DNA of 64,000 nucleotides from JALHST01 sp963798435 (GTDB lineage: Bacteria; Bacteroidota; Bacteroidia; Flavobacteriales; Flavobacteriaceae). Made by a program: the position numbers and the translations under genes. The stretch spans positions 310,001-374,000 of the forward strand of contig CAWCTF010000004.1 in NCBI GenBank assembly GCA_963798435.1, read 5' to 3'. The number at the start of each line of letters is the position of its first letter. Position 1 is the stretch's first letter. The notes beneath the pieces were generated by a model. It did no database searches. It was given only the letters and a program-made list of their open reading frames with translations, and had not been told where the DNA came from. Shown piece by piece: positions 36,512-45,863 of this stretch.

Positions 36512-36889
36512 TTAAGAAAGTCGAATGAGCGACTTATTGGAAAGATTGATATCCTCTAACATCGTATCGGTAAACTTATAGTGCCCCTTCGTAGTTATAA
36601 TGCGAAAATAATCTGAATTCATTCTACTAAGTGTATCCAAAAATAGCCACTTCGACTTTAATAATCGAGGTTTTTCGGATTTTAGACTTATTTCAAAAAA
36701 GTATTTTCGACCATTCTTTTGGGCCACGATATCCGGGGTGATTTTAGAATCGGTGCCTTTCCGAAGATACGATTTTGGGGTTTCATATCCTTCTATATCT
36801 GCTTGGATATTCTCGAAACCAGTCGCTTCTAAATGATGGATCGATTTCTCAAAAAATGCCGTATTATCAGACTTATCTATTTGTACCAT
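36512..36889 (-). CDS. Small protein of unknown function, possible PD-(D/E)xK-like fold
   Basis: A 125-residue cytoplasmic protein that I do not recognise. It has an acidic N-terminus, then ITPDIVAQKNGRKYFFEISLK (about residues 51-71), a Pro-Asp followed by a strand with Glu and a downstream Lys. This resembles the core of PD-(D/E)xK nuclease folds, although the E-x-K spacing is not canonical (E-I-S-L-K). The rest is mixed helix and strand (KWLFLDTLSRMNSDYFRIIT). It has no signal peptide or membrane segment. It lies 109 bp downstream of the solitary DNA methyltransferase on the same strand. Whether the two act together is open. Confidence 0.6.
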   Translation of the reverse strand: MVQIDKSDNTAFFEKSIHHLEATGFENIQADIEGYETPKSYLRKGTDSKITPDIVAQKNGRKYFFEISLKSEKPRLLKSKWLFLDTLSRMNSDYFRIITTKGHYKFTDTMLEDINLSNKSLIRLS

Positions 36890-36998
36890 AATTCACAAGA
36901 TACTATAAATTTCGAATAATCCTAATTTTTTGATACTGATTAACAGGAGTTTATGATTTCAAGTATACTAAAACGAGCATGAAAACAATTTGTGTTCC

Positions 36999-38225
36999 CT
37001 AAGGTAAAATTCGCTGCGCCAACGCCCGTCCAATTTTCTCAACCACCCCCACCACCAGGGCATTTCCCATAAAAAATGCCCGTTTGACATCGCTAATTCC
37101 TGCGAGCTGTGTATGATCGTCGGGAAACATATTTAGGCGCTCTAATTCGACCGGGGTCAATCGACGCAGGCCCTTACCGGTTTGAACCACATGCTTGAAC
37201 CGAGACGGACTCGAACCGCCTTCGCCGGTAATTATGGTACGCGAAGGCTTATCAAGCGCATCGGGAAAAACCATGGCCCCCTCACTATAGTAGTACGCAA
37301 AACCATCTTTTGAGGTACGTGTTTCCTTTTTGCCCCCTTTAAGATACTTCCATTTCGTGAAATTACCAGGCTCAATAAAATATGTCTCGGTGACTTCTCC
37401 GTTTTGCAATACATCGCCTAGGCAAATCTGTTTTCCTTCATACCCAGGAAAAGTCTTTATCGTAAATGCCTTACCAGCTATAAATACGCCTGCATTTTCA
37501 AATGGGGATGGCTTTTTTCCGATATTGAAAGTTTGGGATATTTCCACTAAACTTCCCGACAATGCGATAGTCTTTAGTCCCATGGATTCAATTTTGTTGG
37601 GGAATGCAGAAGCCATGGTCCCTAATGTATGTATCCAATCGATTTTGTCGGCATTCAACAACGAGGAATGCAATCGCGTCGATTTATGATATCCCAGAAA
37701 AAAAATACGCCTGCGTCTTTGTGGCATGCCATAATCGGCTGCATTGATAACACGCCACTCAACTGCATACCCCAATTCGTCAAGGCTTTTTAGAATAATC
37801 GCAAAATCCCGGCCGCGTTGTGTAGCGGGTGATTTTAAAAGACGGTCCACATTTTCGAAGAGCAAGTATTTAGGGGGGTCTTTCTTTTCTGAAAGAATAC
37901 GGTGTATGCTCCACCAAAGCACACCTTTTTTACCGATTAGGCCTTTTGAATTTTTTAAGGAGGTAGCCACAGAATAATCTTGACAGGGAAATCCACCTAC
38001 CAAAAGGTCGGCATCGGGGATGTCGTTTGATTTTACAGCCGCGATATCAACAGAAGTATGACCTTGACTTCCAAAACGGGCCACATAAACCTTTGAGGCA
38101 TGTTGCGTTTTGGTAGTGGGCTCCCATTGGTTGCTCCAAACGACCTCAAATTTATGGGTCTTTTCCAATCCCAATCGGAAACCACCTACACCGGCGAAAA
38201 GTTCGATGACCTTAAGTTTTTTCAT
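36999..38225 (-). CDS. DNA (cytosine-5-)-methyltransferase
   Basis: A 408-residue m5C methyltransferase that transfers a methyl group from SAM to cytosine in a specific DNA sequence. The ordered motifs are present: I (IELFAGVGGFRLGLE, residues 6-20), IV with the catalytic Cys (GGFPCQDYSVA, about residue 80), VI (LLFENVDRL, about 120), VIII (QRRRRIFFLGY, about 169), IX (RRLTPVELERLNMFPDD) and X (MGNALVVGVVEKIG, near the C-terminus). The target-recognition region lies between VIII and IX (about residues 185-340); its specificity cannot be read from sequence. No restriction endonuclease of ordinary size is adjacent, so it is either an orphan methylase or paired with something small or distant. 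It is divergent from the NlpC/P60 gene. Confidence 0.95.
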   Translation of the reverse strand: MKKLKVIELFAGVGGFRLGLEKTHKFEVVWSNQWEPTTKTQHASKVYVARFGSQGHTSVDIAAVKSNDIPDADLLVGGFPCQDYSVATSLKNSKGLIGKKGVLWWSIHRILSEKKDPPKYLLFENVDRLLKSPATQRGRDFAIILKSLDELGYAVEWRVINAADYGMPQRRRRIFFLGYHKSTRLHSSLLNADKIDWIHTLGTMASAFPNKIESMGLKTIALSGSLVEISQTFNIGKKPSPFENAGVFIAGKAFTIKTFPGYEGKQICLGDVLQNGEVTETYFIEPGNFTKWKYLKGGKKETRTSKDGFAYYYSEGAMVFPDALDKPSRTIITGEGGSSPSRFKHVVQTGKGLRRLTPVELERLNMFPDDHTQLAGISDVKRAFFMGNALVVGVVEKIGRALAQRILP

Positions 38226-38400
38226 CCTTGGCGAATTTAAGGAAAAATGATGCCACCTACCTCAATTTCCCTTCTGTAAGAGGTGTCTTAAATGATAACG
38301 TCGAAATTTTTTTATCAAGGATCCCTTTTAGGGCATCCGGTGTTCCTTAAGCTAGTCTGTTTTTATGAATAAGGTTAATTTTGTCAAAACATTCAGGACC

Positions 38401-39588
38401 ATGGAACGCTATCGAAAGTATATTTTTCTATTAGGGACATTAGTAATCGGGGCATGCACAACGCATAATCAAGAAGATCAAATTCAAAATCAGATTTTAG
38501 AGGTAGCCCATGAATTCGCACCCGACAAACGGGTTGCACTTTTCAATGTGGATGTCTTTCAAATAGCAAACGGCTATGTTTTACGAGGAGAAAGTAATTT
38601 ACCAGCGGCCGTTACAGCCTTAAAGAATCGATTGGCTTCCAAAAAGATTGAATATATCGACAGTATTGCCTTATTACCGTCAGGAACACTTGGAGGAAAG
38701 ACCCATGCAATCGTCAAAATATCAGTAGCGAACCTACGAAGTGAACCGAGGCATTCCGCCGAAATGGCTACACAGGCCACTTTGGGGACCTCGTTAAAGG
38801 TTTATAAAAAGGAGGACGGTTGGTACTATGTGCAAACCCCTGATAACTATTTTGCCTGGGTCGATGCCGGCGGGTTGGAGCTAGTTGATGATCAGGACTT
38901 CTTCGAACAGAAGAAAACCGATAAGATCATCTATTTGAAAACGTACGGACAAGCCTACGAAATTCCCGACCGTTCGTCCCAAATGGTTTCTGATTTGGTG
39001 GCTGGTGATGTACTAGAAATTCTTTTGATCCAAGAGAATTATTATAAAGTTCAATATCCTGATGGAAGAGAGGCCTATGTGTCTAAGAACGAGGCCCAGG
39101 AGTTTAATTCATGGTTGGAAGCATTGCATCCGAACGCTGAAAGTCTCACGGCAACCGCGAAATCAATGATGGGAGTTCCCTATCTTTGGGGGGGTACGTC
39201 TACCAAAGGACTTGATTGCAGCGGTTTTACCAAGACCATTTATTTTTTGAACGGGATAGTTTTGCCCAGGGACGCTTCGCAACAGGTACATTCAGGAAAG
39301 GCAATTGATTCGACGCGTAATTTTGAAAATTTGGAAGTAGGAGATTTGCTTTTTTTTGGAAAAAAGGAGACCGATTCTACTTCAGAAAAAGTCGTTCATG
39401 TTGGAATGTGGATTGGAAACAATGAATTTATACATGCCTCGGAGATGGTTCGCATAAGCAGTATGGACAGGAATGCAAAGAATTTTGATGAATGGAATTT
39501 TAATCGCTACCTACGATCTAAAAGGATTTTAGAAGAAAAAGAGGTCCAACGTATTAATCTAAACAATGCTCCCGCGTTTAAGGATTAA
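38401..39588 (+). CDS. NlpC/P60 (C40) peptidoglycan-hydrolase lipoprotein with SH3 domains
   Basis: An exported cell-wall endopeptidase. I chose the ATG at 38401 because MERYRKYIFLLGTLVIGAC is a compact lipoprotein signal with lipobox IGAC; an in-frame ATG at 38365 would add 12 residues. The body has two bacterial SH3-like segments (KISVANLRSEPRHSAEMAT... and IIYLKTYGQAYEIPDRSSQM...), then the C-terminal NlpC/P60 domain. Its catalytic Cys lies in GLDCSGFTKT (about residue 273) and its His in VVHVGMWIGNNEFIHAS. Such enzymes cleave stem-peptide bonds during wall remodelling or recycling. It stands alone, divergent from the methyltransferase and convergent with the oxidoreductase at 39627. Confidence 0.92.
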   Translation: MERYRKYIFLLGTLVIGACTTHNQEDQIQNQILEVAHEFAPDKRVALFNVDVFQIANGYVLRGESNLPAAVTALKNRLASKKIEYIDSIALLPSGTLGGKTHAIVKISVANLRSEPRHSAEMATQATLGTSLKVYKKEDGWYYVQTPDNYFAWVDAGGLELVDDQDFFEQKKTDKIIYLKTYGQAYEIPDRSSQMVSDLVAGDVLEILLIQENYYKVQYPDGREAYVSKNEAQEFNSWLEALHPNAESLTATAKSMMGVPYLWGGTSTKGLDCSGFTKTIYFLNGIVLPRDASQQVHSGKAIDSTRNFENLEVGDLLFFGKKETDSTSEKVVHVGMWIGNNEFIHASEMVRISSMDRNAKNFDEWNFNRYLRSKRILEEKEVQRINLNNAPAFKD

Positions 39589-39626
39589 TTTGCGATTCTT
39601 CGAGCGCTGTAGGCCATACCAAAAGG

Positions 39627-40688
39627 CTATAAGACTACGGTCATACCCGTCCTGAAAGACTCGTCGGCAGCCAATACGATTTTCAAACTGTTTACTGCAT
39701 CGCGAAGATGGTCACTCATATCAAGGTCTTCGACAATGGCCTTTAAAAAATATTCTTGCTCCAATTGACAGAGGCCGTCATGATCTGGCTCATCTGAGGT
39801 GTCGATAATCTCATCGGTTTTGGTAAATTCTCCATTTAGGTCAGTACAGGAATGATGCAATTTTAATGCACCTGTTTTTGAGTGACTGTCCACATCATCT
39901 GAATCGCCCTTTGCTTCGTCAACAATCGAAACACTGCCCAAAGGGCCAATTACATCCTTTATGAAAAAAGCGGTTTCACTCATCATAGGTCCCCAGCCAG
40001 CTTCATACCAACCCACAGAACCGTCTTTAAACCGCACTTGTAATTGTCCGTAATTATACATTTCAGAATCAATTTCATCGGTCAGACGCGCACCAATGGC
40101 ACTAACGCTATAGGGTACCGAACCCGTCATCAAACACATGATGTCTACATAGTGCACGCCACAGTCGACAATAGGGGACATCGAAAGCATTAACTGCTTA
40201 TGGGTGTACCATTGTTTTCCGGAACTTTGTTGATTAAGGTTCATGCGCATTACCAAGGGTTTACCTAGGGTTCTGGCGATGGAAACGAATTTTGTCCAAG
40301 CGGGGTGGACCCGTAGAATATAACCTACTACTAATTTTCTGTTTTTTTCAATCGCTAAATCAACGAGACCTTGTGCTTCCGCTACGGTCAGGGCCAAGGG
40401 TTTTTCGACAAAAACATGGGCATTGGCCTTCAGCGCTGCCTGAATATAGACGGTATGGGAATCAGGATAGGTATTTATAGAAACGGCATCGGGTTTTGTT
40501 TTGGCCAAGGCTTCATCAAAGTTCGCGAATGTTGGATAACCCCCTAATTCTTTTGAGAGTTTTACGCGACTTTCGGCTTTTCGACTTACCAAACCTACGA
40601 TTTCAAAACCTTTTAATCGATGATATGCCCTTGCATGGGAAGTTCCCATGTTTCCGCAACCTATAACCAATATTTTGATTTGTTCCAT
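39627..40688 (-). CDS. Gfo/Idh/MocA-family NAD(P)-dependent oxidoreductase
   Basis: An oxidoreductase that typically acts on sugars, inositols or their derivatives, cytoplasmic here. The start is set at 40688 (MEQIKILVIGCGNMGTSHARAYH) because the Rossmann-fold Gly motif GCGNMG follows at once; an upstream in-frame ATG at 40730 adds 14 residues that look non-native. Residues about 90-105 contain the diagnostic EKPLALT. The C-terminal domain has the family's mixed sheet with DCGVHYVDIM. The protein has 353 residues, the normal length. It is the last gene of the leftward run and is separated from the PQQ dehydrogenase by 126 bp. No signal peptide is present, unlike the secreted Gfo/Idh variants of Bacteroidota. 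Confidence 0.9.
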   Translation of the reverse strand: MEQIKILVIGCGNMGTSHARAYHRLKGFEIVGLVSRKAESRVKLSKELGGYPTFANFDEALAKTKPDAVSINTYPDSHTVYIQAALKANAHVFVEKPLALTVAEAQGLVDLAIEKNRKLVVGYILRVHPAWTKFVSIARTLGKPLVMRMNLNQQSSGKQWYTHKQLMLSMSPIVDCGVHYVDIMCLMTGSVPYSVSAIGARLTDEIDSEMYNYGQLQVRFKDGSVGWYEAGWGPMMSETAFFIKDVIGPLGSVSIVDEAKGDSDDVDSHSKTGALKLHHSCTDLNGEFTKTDEIIDTSDEPDHDGLCQLEQEYFLKAIVEDLDMSDHLRDAVNSLKIVLAADESFRTGMTVVL

Positions 40689-40814
40689 ACTATCTAAGAT
40701 AACAGGAATCCCCAAAGTGAAGGATACCAATTAGTAATGTACTTCTGTGCGTATATGTATTGCCATATCGTATTTAGTCAATGTCTGTCTGCCAGTTGGA
40801 AGAGCAGCTAACAT

Positions 40815-42956
40815 TCACTTGACATCCAATGCGAAAGCAACGATCTGATTGCCTTTTTCAGTCCCTAATTTCTCCCCTCCACAGGCAACGGCGATGAATT
40901 GCTTCCCATTTACCTCATACATTGCGGGAGTTGCAAAAGCAGGGGCGGGCAATTTATATTCCCAAAGCAGTTTCCCGGTTCGCCTATCAAAGGCCCTGAA
41001 ATAACCATCTTTGGTGCCCGCAATGAATAAAAGGCCGTTGGCGGTTATTAAGGGGCCTCCGTAGCTTTCAGTACCCGTCGTCGGAAACCCTTTTTCCTTC
41101 AAATGCATGGTTTCTCCCAAGGGGATTGACCAAATATAATCGCCTGTATTAAGATCAATCGCATGGAGGGTACCCCATGGGGGCGAAATTGCCGGGAGCC
41201 CGTTAGTATCTAAAAACTTATTATATCCTGTATGTTTGTAAGGCACCGCTGGTAGGGATGTGTTTTCGGTGGTTTCAGACGCTTCAATTTTATCTCCTTC
41301 TTCATATAGAAATTTAAGAAGGGCCGCTTTATCTTCCTTTGAAATATTCGGAAAACCGGGCATCATTCCTCTTCCATTTGAAATTGTTGCTGAAGCATCC
41401 TTTTGGGCCATTTTGTCCTTGATGTTCAATAATGAAGGAAATCCGCTTGCGATTTGGCCTTTTCGATCTTTTTGGTGACAGGCAGCACAATAGTTCATAT
41501 AAGTAGCTTCGCCCAAGGGCAAATTGGCAGAGACCCCATCGTTTTGACGCATCTGAAGGATCCAAGCCATTTCATTTGAATTTACATAGAGAATACCTTC
41601 GTTTGGATCCGATGCGGCCCCTCCCCATTCGGCCCCACCGTCATAACCAGGAAATAGCAAAACGGGATCAAGACCTGGAGGTGCATAGATGCGCTTATCG
41701 GCATGGATCAAAATCTGCCGCAGGGAATCCGCATTTTCTGCATACGGACTCACATCATCTTCGGTCAAAGAGGTCGATTGCCTGGAAAATGGTTTTGGCT
41801 TTTCTGGAAAAGGCTGGGTATTCCATGCGCGTTCTCCTTTTAAAGTAGAAGCGGGCACTTCTACTTCCTTAATATCGAAAAGAGGTGCTCCCGATAGGCG
41901 ATCAAACACAAAAACATAGCCCTGTTTGGTCACTTGGGCAACGGCTGGAATTTTTTCCCCATCCCGCTCGATCATAAGTAAATTAGGGGGTGCCGGTGGA
42001 TCACGGTCCCAAATATCATGATGTGTAAATTGAAAATGCCAGATTCGTTTTCCGGTCCGAGCATCAAGGGCGAGAAGACAATTCGTGTATAGATCGCTTC
42101 CCGTGCGTAAACCGCCATAAAAATCAGGTGCAGCCGAACCCGTAGGCACATATAAGATGCCTCGTTCCTCATCTAGTGCCATGCCTGCCCAATTATTACC
42201 TGCCCCGGTAACGCCATCTTTATAGACTTCCCTGTTATCCCAGGATTCTGAGCCCTGTTCATTAGGATATGGGATGGTATGAAAAACCCATGCGGGAGCC
42301 CCCGTAATAATATTAAACGCAATGATATCGCCAGGTGCAGCGCCAGCATCCTCTGATAATCGCAAGGGCATAACGATAAGGTCATCAAAAATGGTTCCAG
42401 GGGTATTCGAAATAACGAACTTATCCTTGGCACTTGCCGGCATTCCAGAGCGAAGATCGATCTTTCCTTCAGTACCAAAGGAAACGATGGGTTTTCCTGT
42501 TACCGCGTCCAATGCATAAAGAAATGGTCCCGCGGTATAGAGTATGCGCTTATCATTGTTTTTTTGCCAAAAGGAAACCCCACGGCTCGTAGAGTGCCCT
42601 ACTTGTAAGGAATCACCAAAACGCCAAATCTCTTCGCCCGTTGCAGCATTGAGCGCGACGGCCCTTAGAGCGGCGGTTACCCCATATAATATGGAGTCTA
42701 CCACAATGGGATTCATCTGCATTTGCCCCCAATCGGGTGCTTCATACCGCCATGCTATTTTGAGATTCAATACGTTCTTGGGGGATATTTGCGAGAGGGT
42801 AGAGTAGTGGCTACGTCCGGGATCTCCTAAATAAGAGGTCCAAGTGGTATATTCTATTTGGTTCCCTGCTGTTTTTTCCGAACGATGGCAGCCCAAAAAA
42901 AATAGGGCTAACCCACATACCCACGTATAGATTGAAAAAACAGGTCTAAAAATCAT
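40815..42956 (-). CDS. PQQ-dependent dehydrogenase lipoprotein with internal cytochrome c domain
   Basis: A 713-residue periplasmic quinoprotein that would oxidise an alcohol or sugar and pass electrons to the respiratory chain. A lipoprotein signal ends in FFLGC (Cys at about 23). The body is an eight-bladed PQQ-type propeller with repeated A-x-D/N-x-x-T-G-x-x-x-W docking motifs (ALNAATGEEIWRFG, ALDARTGKRIWHF, AFDRRTGKLLWEY). A c-type cytochrome is inserted before the last blades: NYCAACHQ gives the haem-binding CxxCH at about residues 490-494, with a downstream Met (GRGMMPGFPNIS) as likely ligand. The substrate is unknown. It is downstream of the YncE/phosphoesterase gene on the same strand, with a 93-bp gap. 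PQQ synthesis genes are not in the window. Confidence 0.92.
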   Translation of the reverse strand: MIFRPVFSIYTWVCGLALFFLGCHRSEKTAGNQIEYTTWTSYLGDPGRSHYSTLSQISPKNVLNLKIAWRYEAPDWGQMQMNPIVVDSILYGVTAALRAVALNAATGEEIWRFGDSLQVGHSTSRGVSFWQKNNDKRILYTAGPFLYALDAVTGKPIVSFGTEGKIDLRSGMPASAKDKFVISNTPGTIFDDLIVMPLRLSEDAGAAPGDIIAFNIITGAPAWVFHTIPYPNEQGSESWDNREVYKDGVTGAGNNWAGMALDEERGILYVPTGSAAPDFYGGLRTGSDLYTNCLLALDARTGKRIWHFQFTHHDIWDRDPPAPPNLLMIERDGEKIPAVAQVTKQGYVFVFDRLSGAPLFDIKEVEVPASTLKGERAWNTQPFPEKPKPFSRQSTSLTEDDVSPYAENADSLRQILIHADKRIYAPPGLDPVLLFPGYDGGAEWGGAASDPNEGILYVNSNEMAWILQMRQNDGVSANLPLGEATYMNYCAACHQKDRKGQIASGFPSLLNIKDKMAQKDASATISNGRGMMPGFPNISKEDKAALLKFLYEEGDKIEASETTENTSLPAVPYKHTGYNKFLDTNGLPAISPPWGTLHAIDLNTGDYIWSIPLGETMHLKEKGFPTTGTESYGGPLITANGLLFIAGTKDGYFRAFDRRTGKLLWEYKLPAPAFATPAMYEVNGKQFIAVACGGEKLGTEKGNQIVAFALDVK

Positions 42957-43049
42957 TTTGCTCTATTATATTTTAAAAATAGGAAAATAAACCAAGGATC
43001 CATTGCCATTTAATAAACTGGGACCATCGAAAATCAATCATCGGCCAAT

Positions 43050-45860
43050 CTATTGACCCTTGTTTTTTTCTCGATTTTCTAAACGATATTGATCTTGTTC
43101 CTTGCTATCCTTGTACATGTCCTCCTTATCATCGATTTGCGGAGATTCTTCAACTGCTTTCCAATTAAAATTTTCATCGAACGGACTTAGCGCCTTTTGT
43201 GGGTCAAACATGCGCCTGTTTACCTCAATGCCAGTGTATGGTCTAAAGTCGGGTTTTGAAGTGAAAAAATCACTAAGATCATTGGCCGCAGCGTCATATT
43301 GATTTAAATAGGGAAGCCCTAAAATATTCCAAAATGACTTAAACAGACTCCCAAAACTATAGTGTACGCTGCTCACGTAGTCTCGCTTGACCCAGGGAGA
43401 AATAAGCATCAAAATACTGCGATGTGCATCGATATGGTCCACCCCATTTTGGGCATCGTCTTCGGTAATCACGATCAACATATTCTTCCACTGGGGCGTA
43501 TGGGAAAGAAATTCGACGATGCGCCCCACTGCCAAATCATTATCGGCCATATAGCTTTCCCGAAAGGGATAACCCTCGTCTGGTCGTTCCCCAGCCCCAT
43601 GGTCATTGGGAAGGATTACCGTAAGCAATTGTGGCAATTCCTCCTTGCCGAGATGCCATTTTTCATCAAATTCCTTAATAAATTGATCGACACGAAATTG
43701 ATCTGGTATACCCATATTAAATGTGGGAAACATTTTTGATGTACGGTCGAAAAGTGGCTGGGGCATGGGATAGTTAATATACTGTTGTATGCCGGTATAT
43801 TTATATTCCGTTTTATACAAGGCAGGTTCGAACATAATACTAAAACCGAAATTATAAAATCGGGCCTTGTGCCGTTCAAGATGATCCCACATTGAACCTG
43901 CTTCATTATAATCCTCGGGATATATCGCCCCTGCTGCTCCATTCATTGCAAAAACACCCGGCGCCTTTGACCCCTCTTTGTATTCACGATTTTCCCCGTA
44001 ACTTGCCGCCGTTGCAGTTTCGCACCATTCATTGGGATAGGTATCTACCAACCATCGGTGGCCATCTGCCGAAACATCGGCATCGACATAGAAGTTATCA
44101 GAAATCGCGAATTGTCGCGCTAGCGCCAAATGATTCGGCATAACGGTTATGTTCGATAAGGAATCGGTTTTGTCATCATTTGAAAATGACGAATTTATCC
44201 CATAACGCGCTATGGAGGCGTCTCCATGACCTTTCTTGATTTGACCAAAAACCTCATCATAGGTTCTATTCTCCTTTGAAATAAAAACAATGTGTTTTAT
44301 AGGACTTTCCTTTTCCTTTGGATAAAGCGGTAGCGGGTTGTTTTTGCGTTCTTCAAAAATTGGATCGTCAGGCTTTGTGAATTTAAAATTGTTGGCAATG
44401 ACCTGAGCTGTCATTTTTGTAAGCGCGTCATCGCTGGGGATATCCAAAACCTCCACCGTTCCTTTCATTAAAGAGCCGATATAGCTTCCTTCTGGACCTA
44501 GCTCAAAGGTTGTTCCGCCATTAGGTCCGCTTCCATAGCCCTTCGCATTTGCGACGATCAATTTGTCCCCATCTTTGCTGACGGAAACTTTGGAGGGAAA
44601 CCACCCCGTAGGAATGTGGCCCACTACCTTAAGGTCGGAGGTATTAATAACGGCCAATGCATTGATGCCAGATTCACATGCATATAATCTTTTTTGATCC
44701 GGACTTAAAGCGAGCCCAAATGGGATTACACCCCGAAATTGACGCATTCGATCATCGGGTTTTAGATAGACCGTGTTAACCACCGTGTCATTTTCAACCG
44801 AAATTACCGAAATGTTATCGTTATTGCCGTTGCTGACAAATACATATTTCTCAGTGGCCACTAAAGAATTTGGACTCGAACCGCCAACCGCGGGAATGCC
44901 TTCGACCATAGCCCCGACCAAATGTCCCGTCTTTATTTTTGAGACCACCCGCGGGTTGTTTTTATCACTAATATCTATAGCGAAAACCGAAAACGCTTCG
45001 ATGGCATTTGAATCCCCAAGACCCGGAATCGATAACGAATCTCTTTCAATACCTTCTTTCATCTCTTTGGAACCATACGCGAACGCCGGATATGCAATAG
45101 ACTTGACCTTGGATTCGCTTCCAGGACCATCCTTGATGAGGTTGTACTCGAACATGCCCACATTGGCTACGTAAACTTTCGTTTCGTCTGGTGAAAGGGC
45201 GATACCAAAAGGATACCTTCCCACAGGGACCGAATGGGTAAGGACTTTTTTATCTGTATCAATAATAAGCATCCGAAAACCTATTTGGTCGACCGCGTAT
45301 AAGGTTTTTCCATCCTTGGACAACTTGAGATCACCGATATAGCCATCGGAATAATCAACATTTTTAGAAACATAGGAGCAATTAATTGCACCTTTTTTAG
45401 AACCGGTCGCAACATCAAAGAGGAATATTTTGTTTTCTTGGCCCCCGGCAACATAAATCGTTGTGTTATCGGGAGAAATGGCGAGGCCCATAAAAACCGA
45501 AGCCAAGACGCCTTCGTCTGTTGATGGCCCTGGCGGTACTTGCTGTACTTCGGGATGCTCGGATAATATGTTCCGCACAATCGTAATAGAAAGCGGGCTA
45601 GTCCCCGAATTTGCAGTAACGGCCACCTCGCCATTCGGACTTAGCGTAAGACCGTAAGGGTGGGGTGCCGTTACAATACTCTTCCCTACCGGGGTAATAA
45701 AACGGCCATTGGGAATAACGGTTCTTCCTGCCTTGTCAATTTTAGTGAACTCGTTTCCTGCAGGTGCGGAGACAATCCATTCGGGACGGTTTCCCCGCTC
45801 CTGTTGACGATTACAACTTAAACAAAGAAACACTAGGAAGCAAATAAGTGTCTTGGTCAC
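43050..45860 (-). CDS. YncE-like beta-propeller / phosphoesterase (alkaline-phosphatase superfamily) lipoprotein
   Basis: A 936-residue two-domain envelope protein. The lipoprotein signal ends LCLSC (Cys about 16). Residues about 60-480 form a YncE-type propeller with repeated x-V-x-P-x-G-x-x-P-x-x-V/I-A-x-S-P-D units (VGRYPFGIALSPDETKVYVAN, IPTGWFPSKVSVSKDGDKLIVAN). Residues about 520-860 are a PF04185-type phosphoesterase: HIVFISKENRTYDEVFGQ, later ITEDDAQNGVDHIDAHRS with the metal-binding Asp/His. Known relatives include phospholipase-C-like and acid phosphatases; the substrate here is unknown. It is separated from the upstream S10 peptidase gene by 3 bp, so the two are co-transcribed. Confidence 0.9.
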   Translation of the reverse strand: MTKTLICFLVFLCLSCNRQQERGNRPEWIVSAPAGNEFTKIDKAGRTVIPNGRFITPVGKSIVTAPHPYGLTLSPNGEVAVTANSGTSPLSITIVRNILSEHPEVQQVPPGPSTDEGVLASVFMGLAISPDNTTIYVAGGQENKIFLFDVATGSKKGAINCSYVSKNVDYSDGYIGDLKLSKDGKTLYAVDQIGFRMLIIDTDKKVLTHSVPVGRYPFGIALSPDETKVYVANVGMFEYNLIKDGPGSESKVKSIAYPAFAYGSKEMKEGIERDSLSIPGLGDSNAIEAFSVFAIDISDKNNPRVVSKIKTGHLVGAMVEGIPAVGGSSPNSLVATEKYVFVSNGNNDNISVISVENDTVVNTVYLKPDDRMRQFRGVIPFGLALSPDQKRLYACESGINALAVINTSDLKVVGHIPTGWFPSKVSVSKDGDKLIVANAKGYGSGPNGGTTFELGPEGSYIGSLMKGTVEVLDIPSDDALTKMTAQVIANNFKFTKPDDPIFEERKNNPLPLYPKEKESPIKHIVFISKENRTYDEVFGQIKKGHGDASIARYGINSSFSNDDKTDSLSNITVMPNHLALARQFAISDNFYVDADVSADGHRWLVDTYPNEWCETATAASYGENREYKEGSKAPGVFAMNGAAGAIYPEDYNEAGSMWDHLERHKARFYNFGFSIMFEPALYKTEYKYTGIQQYINYPMPQPLFDRTSKMFPTFNMGIPDQFRVDQFIKEFDEKWHLGKEELPQLLTVILPNDHGAGERPDEGYPFRESYMADNDLAVGRIVEFLSHTPQWKNMLIVITEDDAQNGVDHIDAHRSILMLISPWVKRDYVSSVHYSFGSLFKSFWNILGLPYLNQYDAAANDLSDFFTSKPDFRPYTGIEVNRRMFDPQKALSPFDENFNWKAVEESPQIDDKEDMYKDSKEQDQYRLENREKNKGQ

Positions 45861-45863
45861 GGC

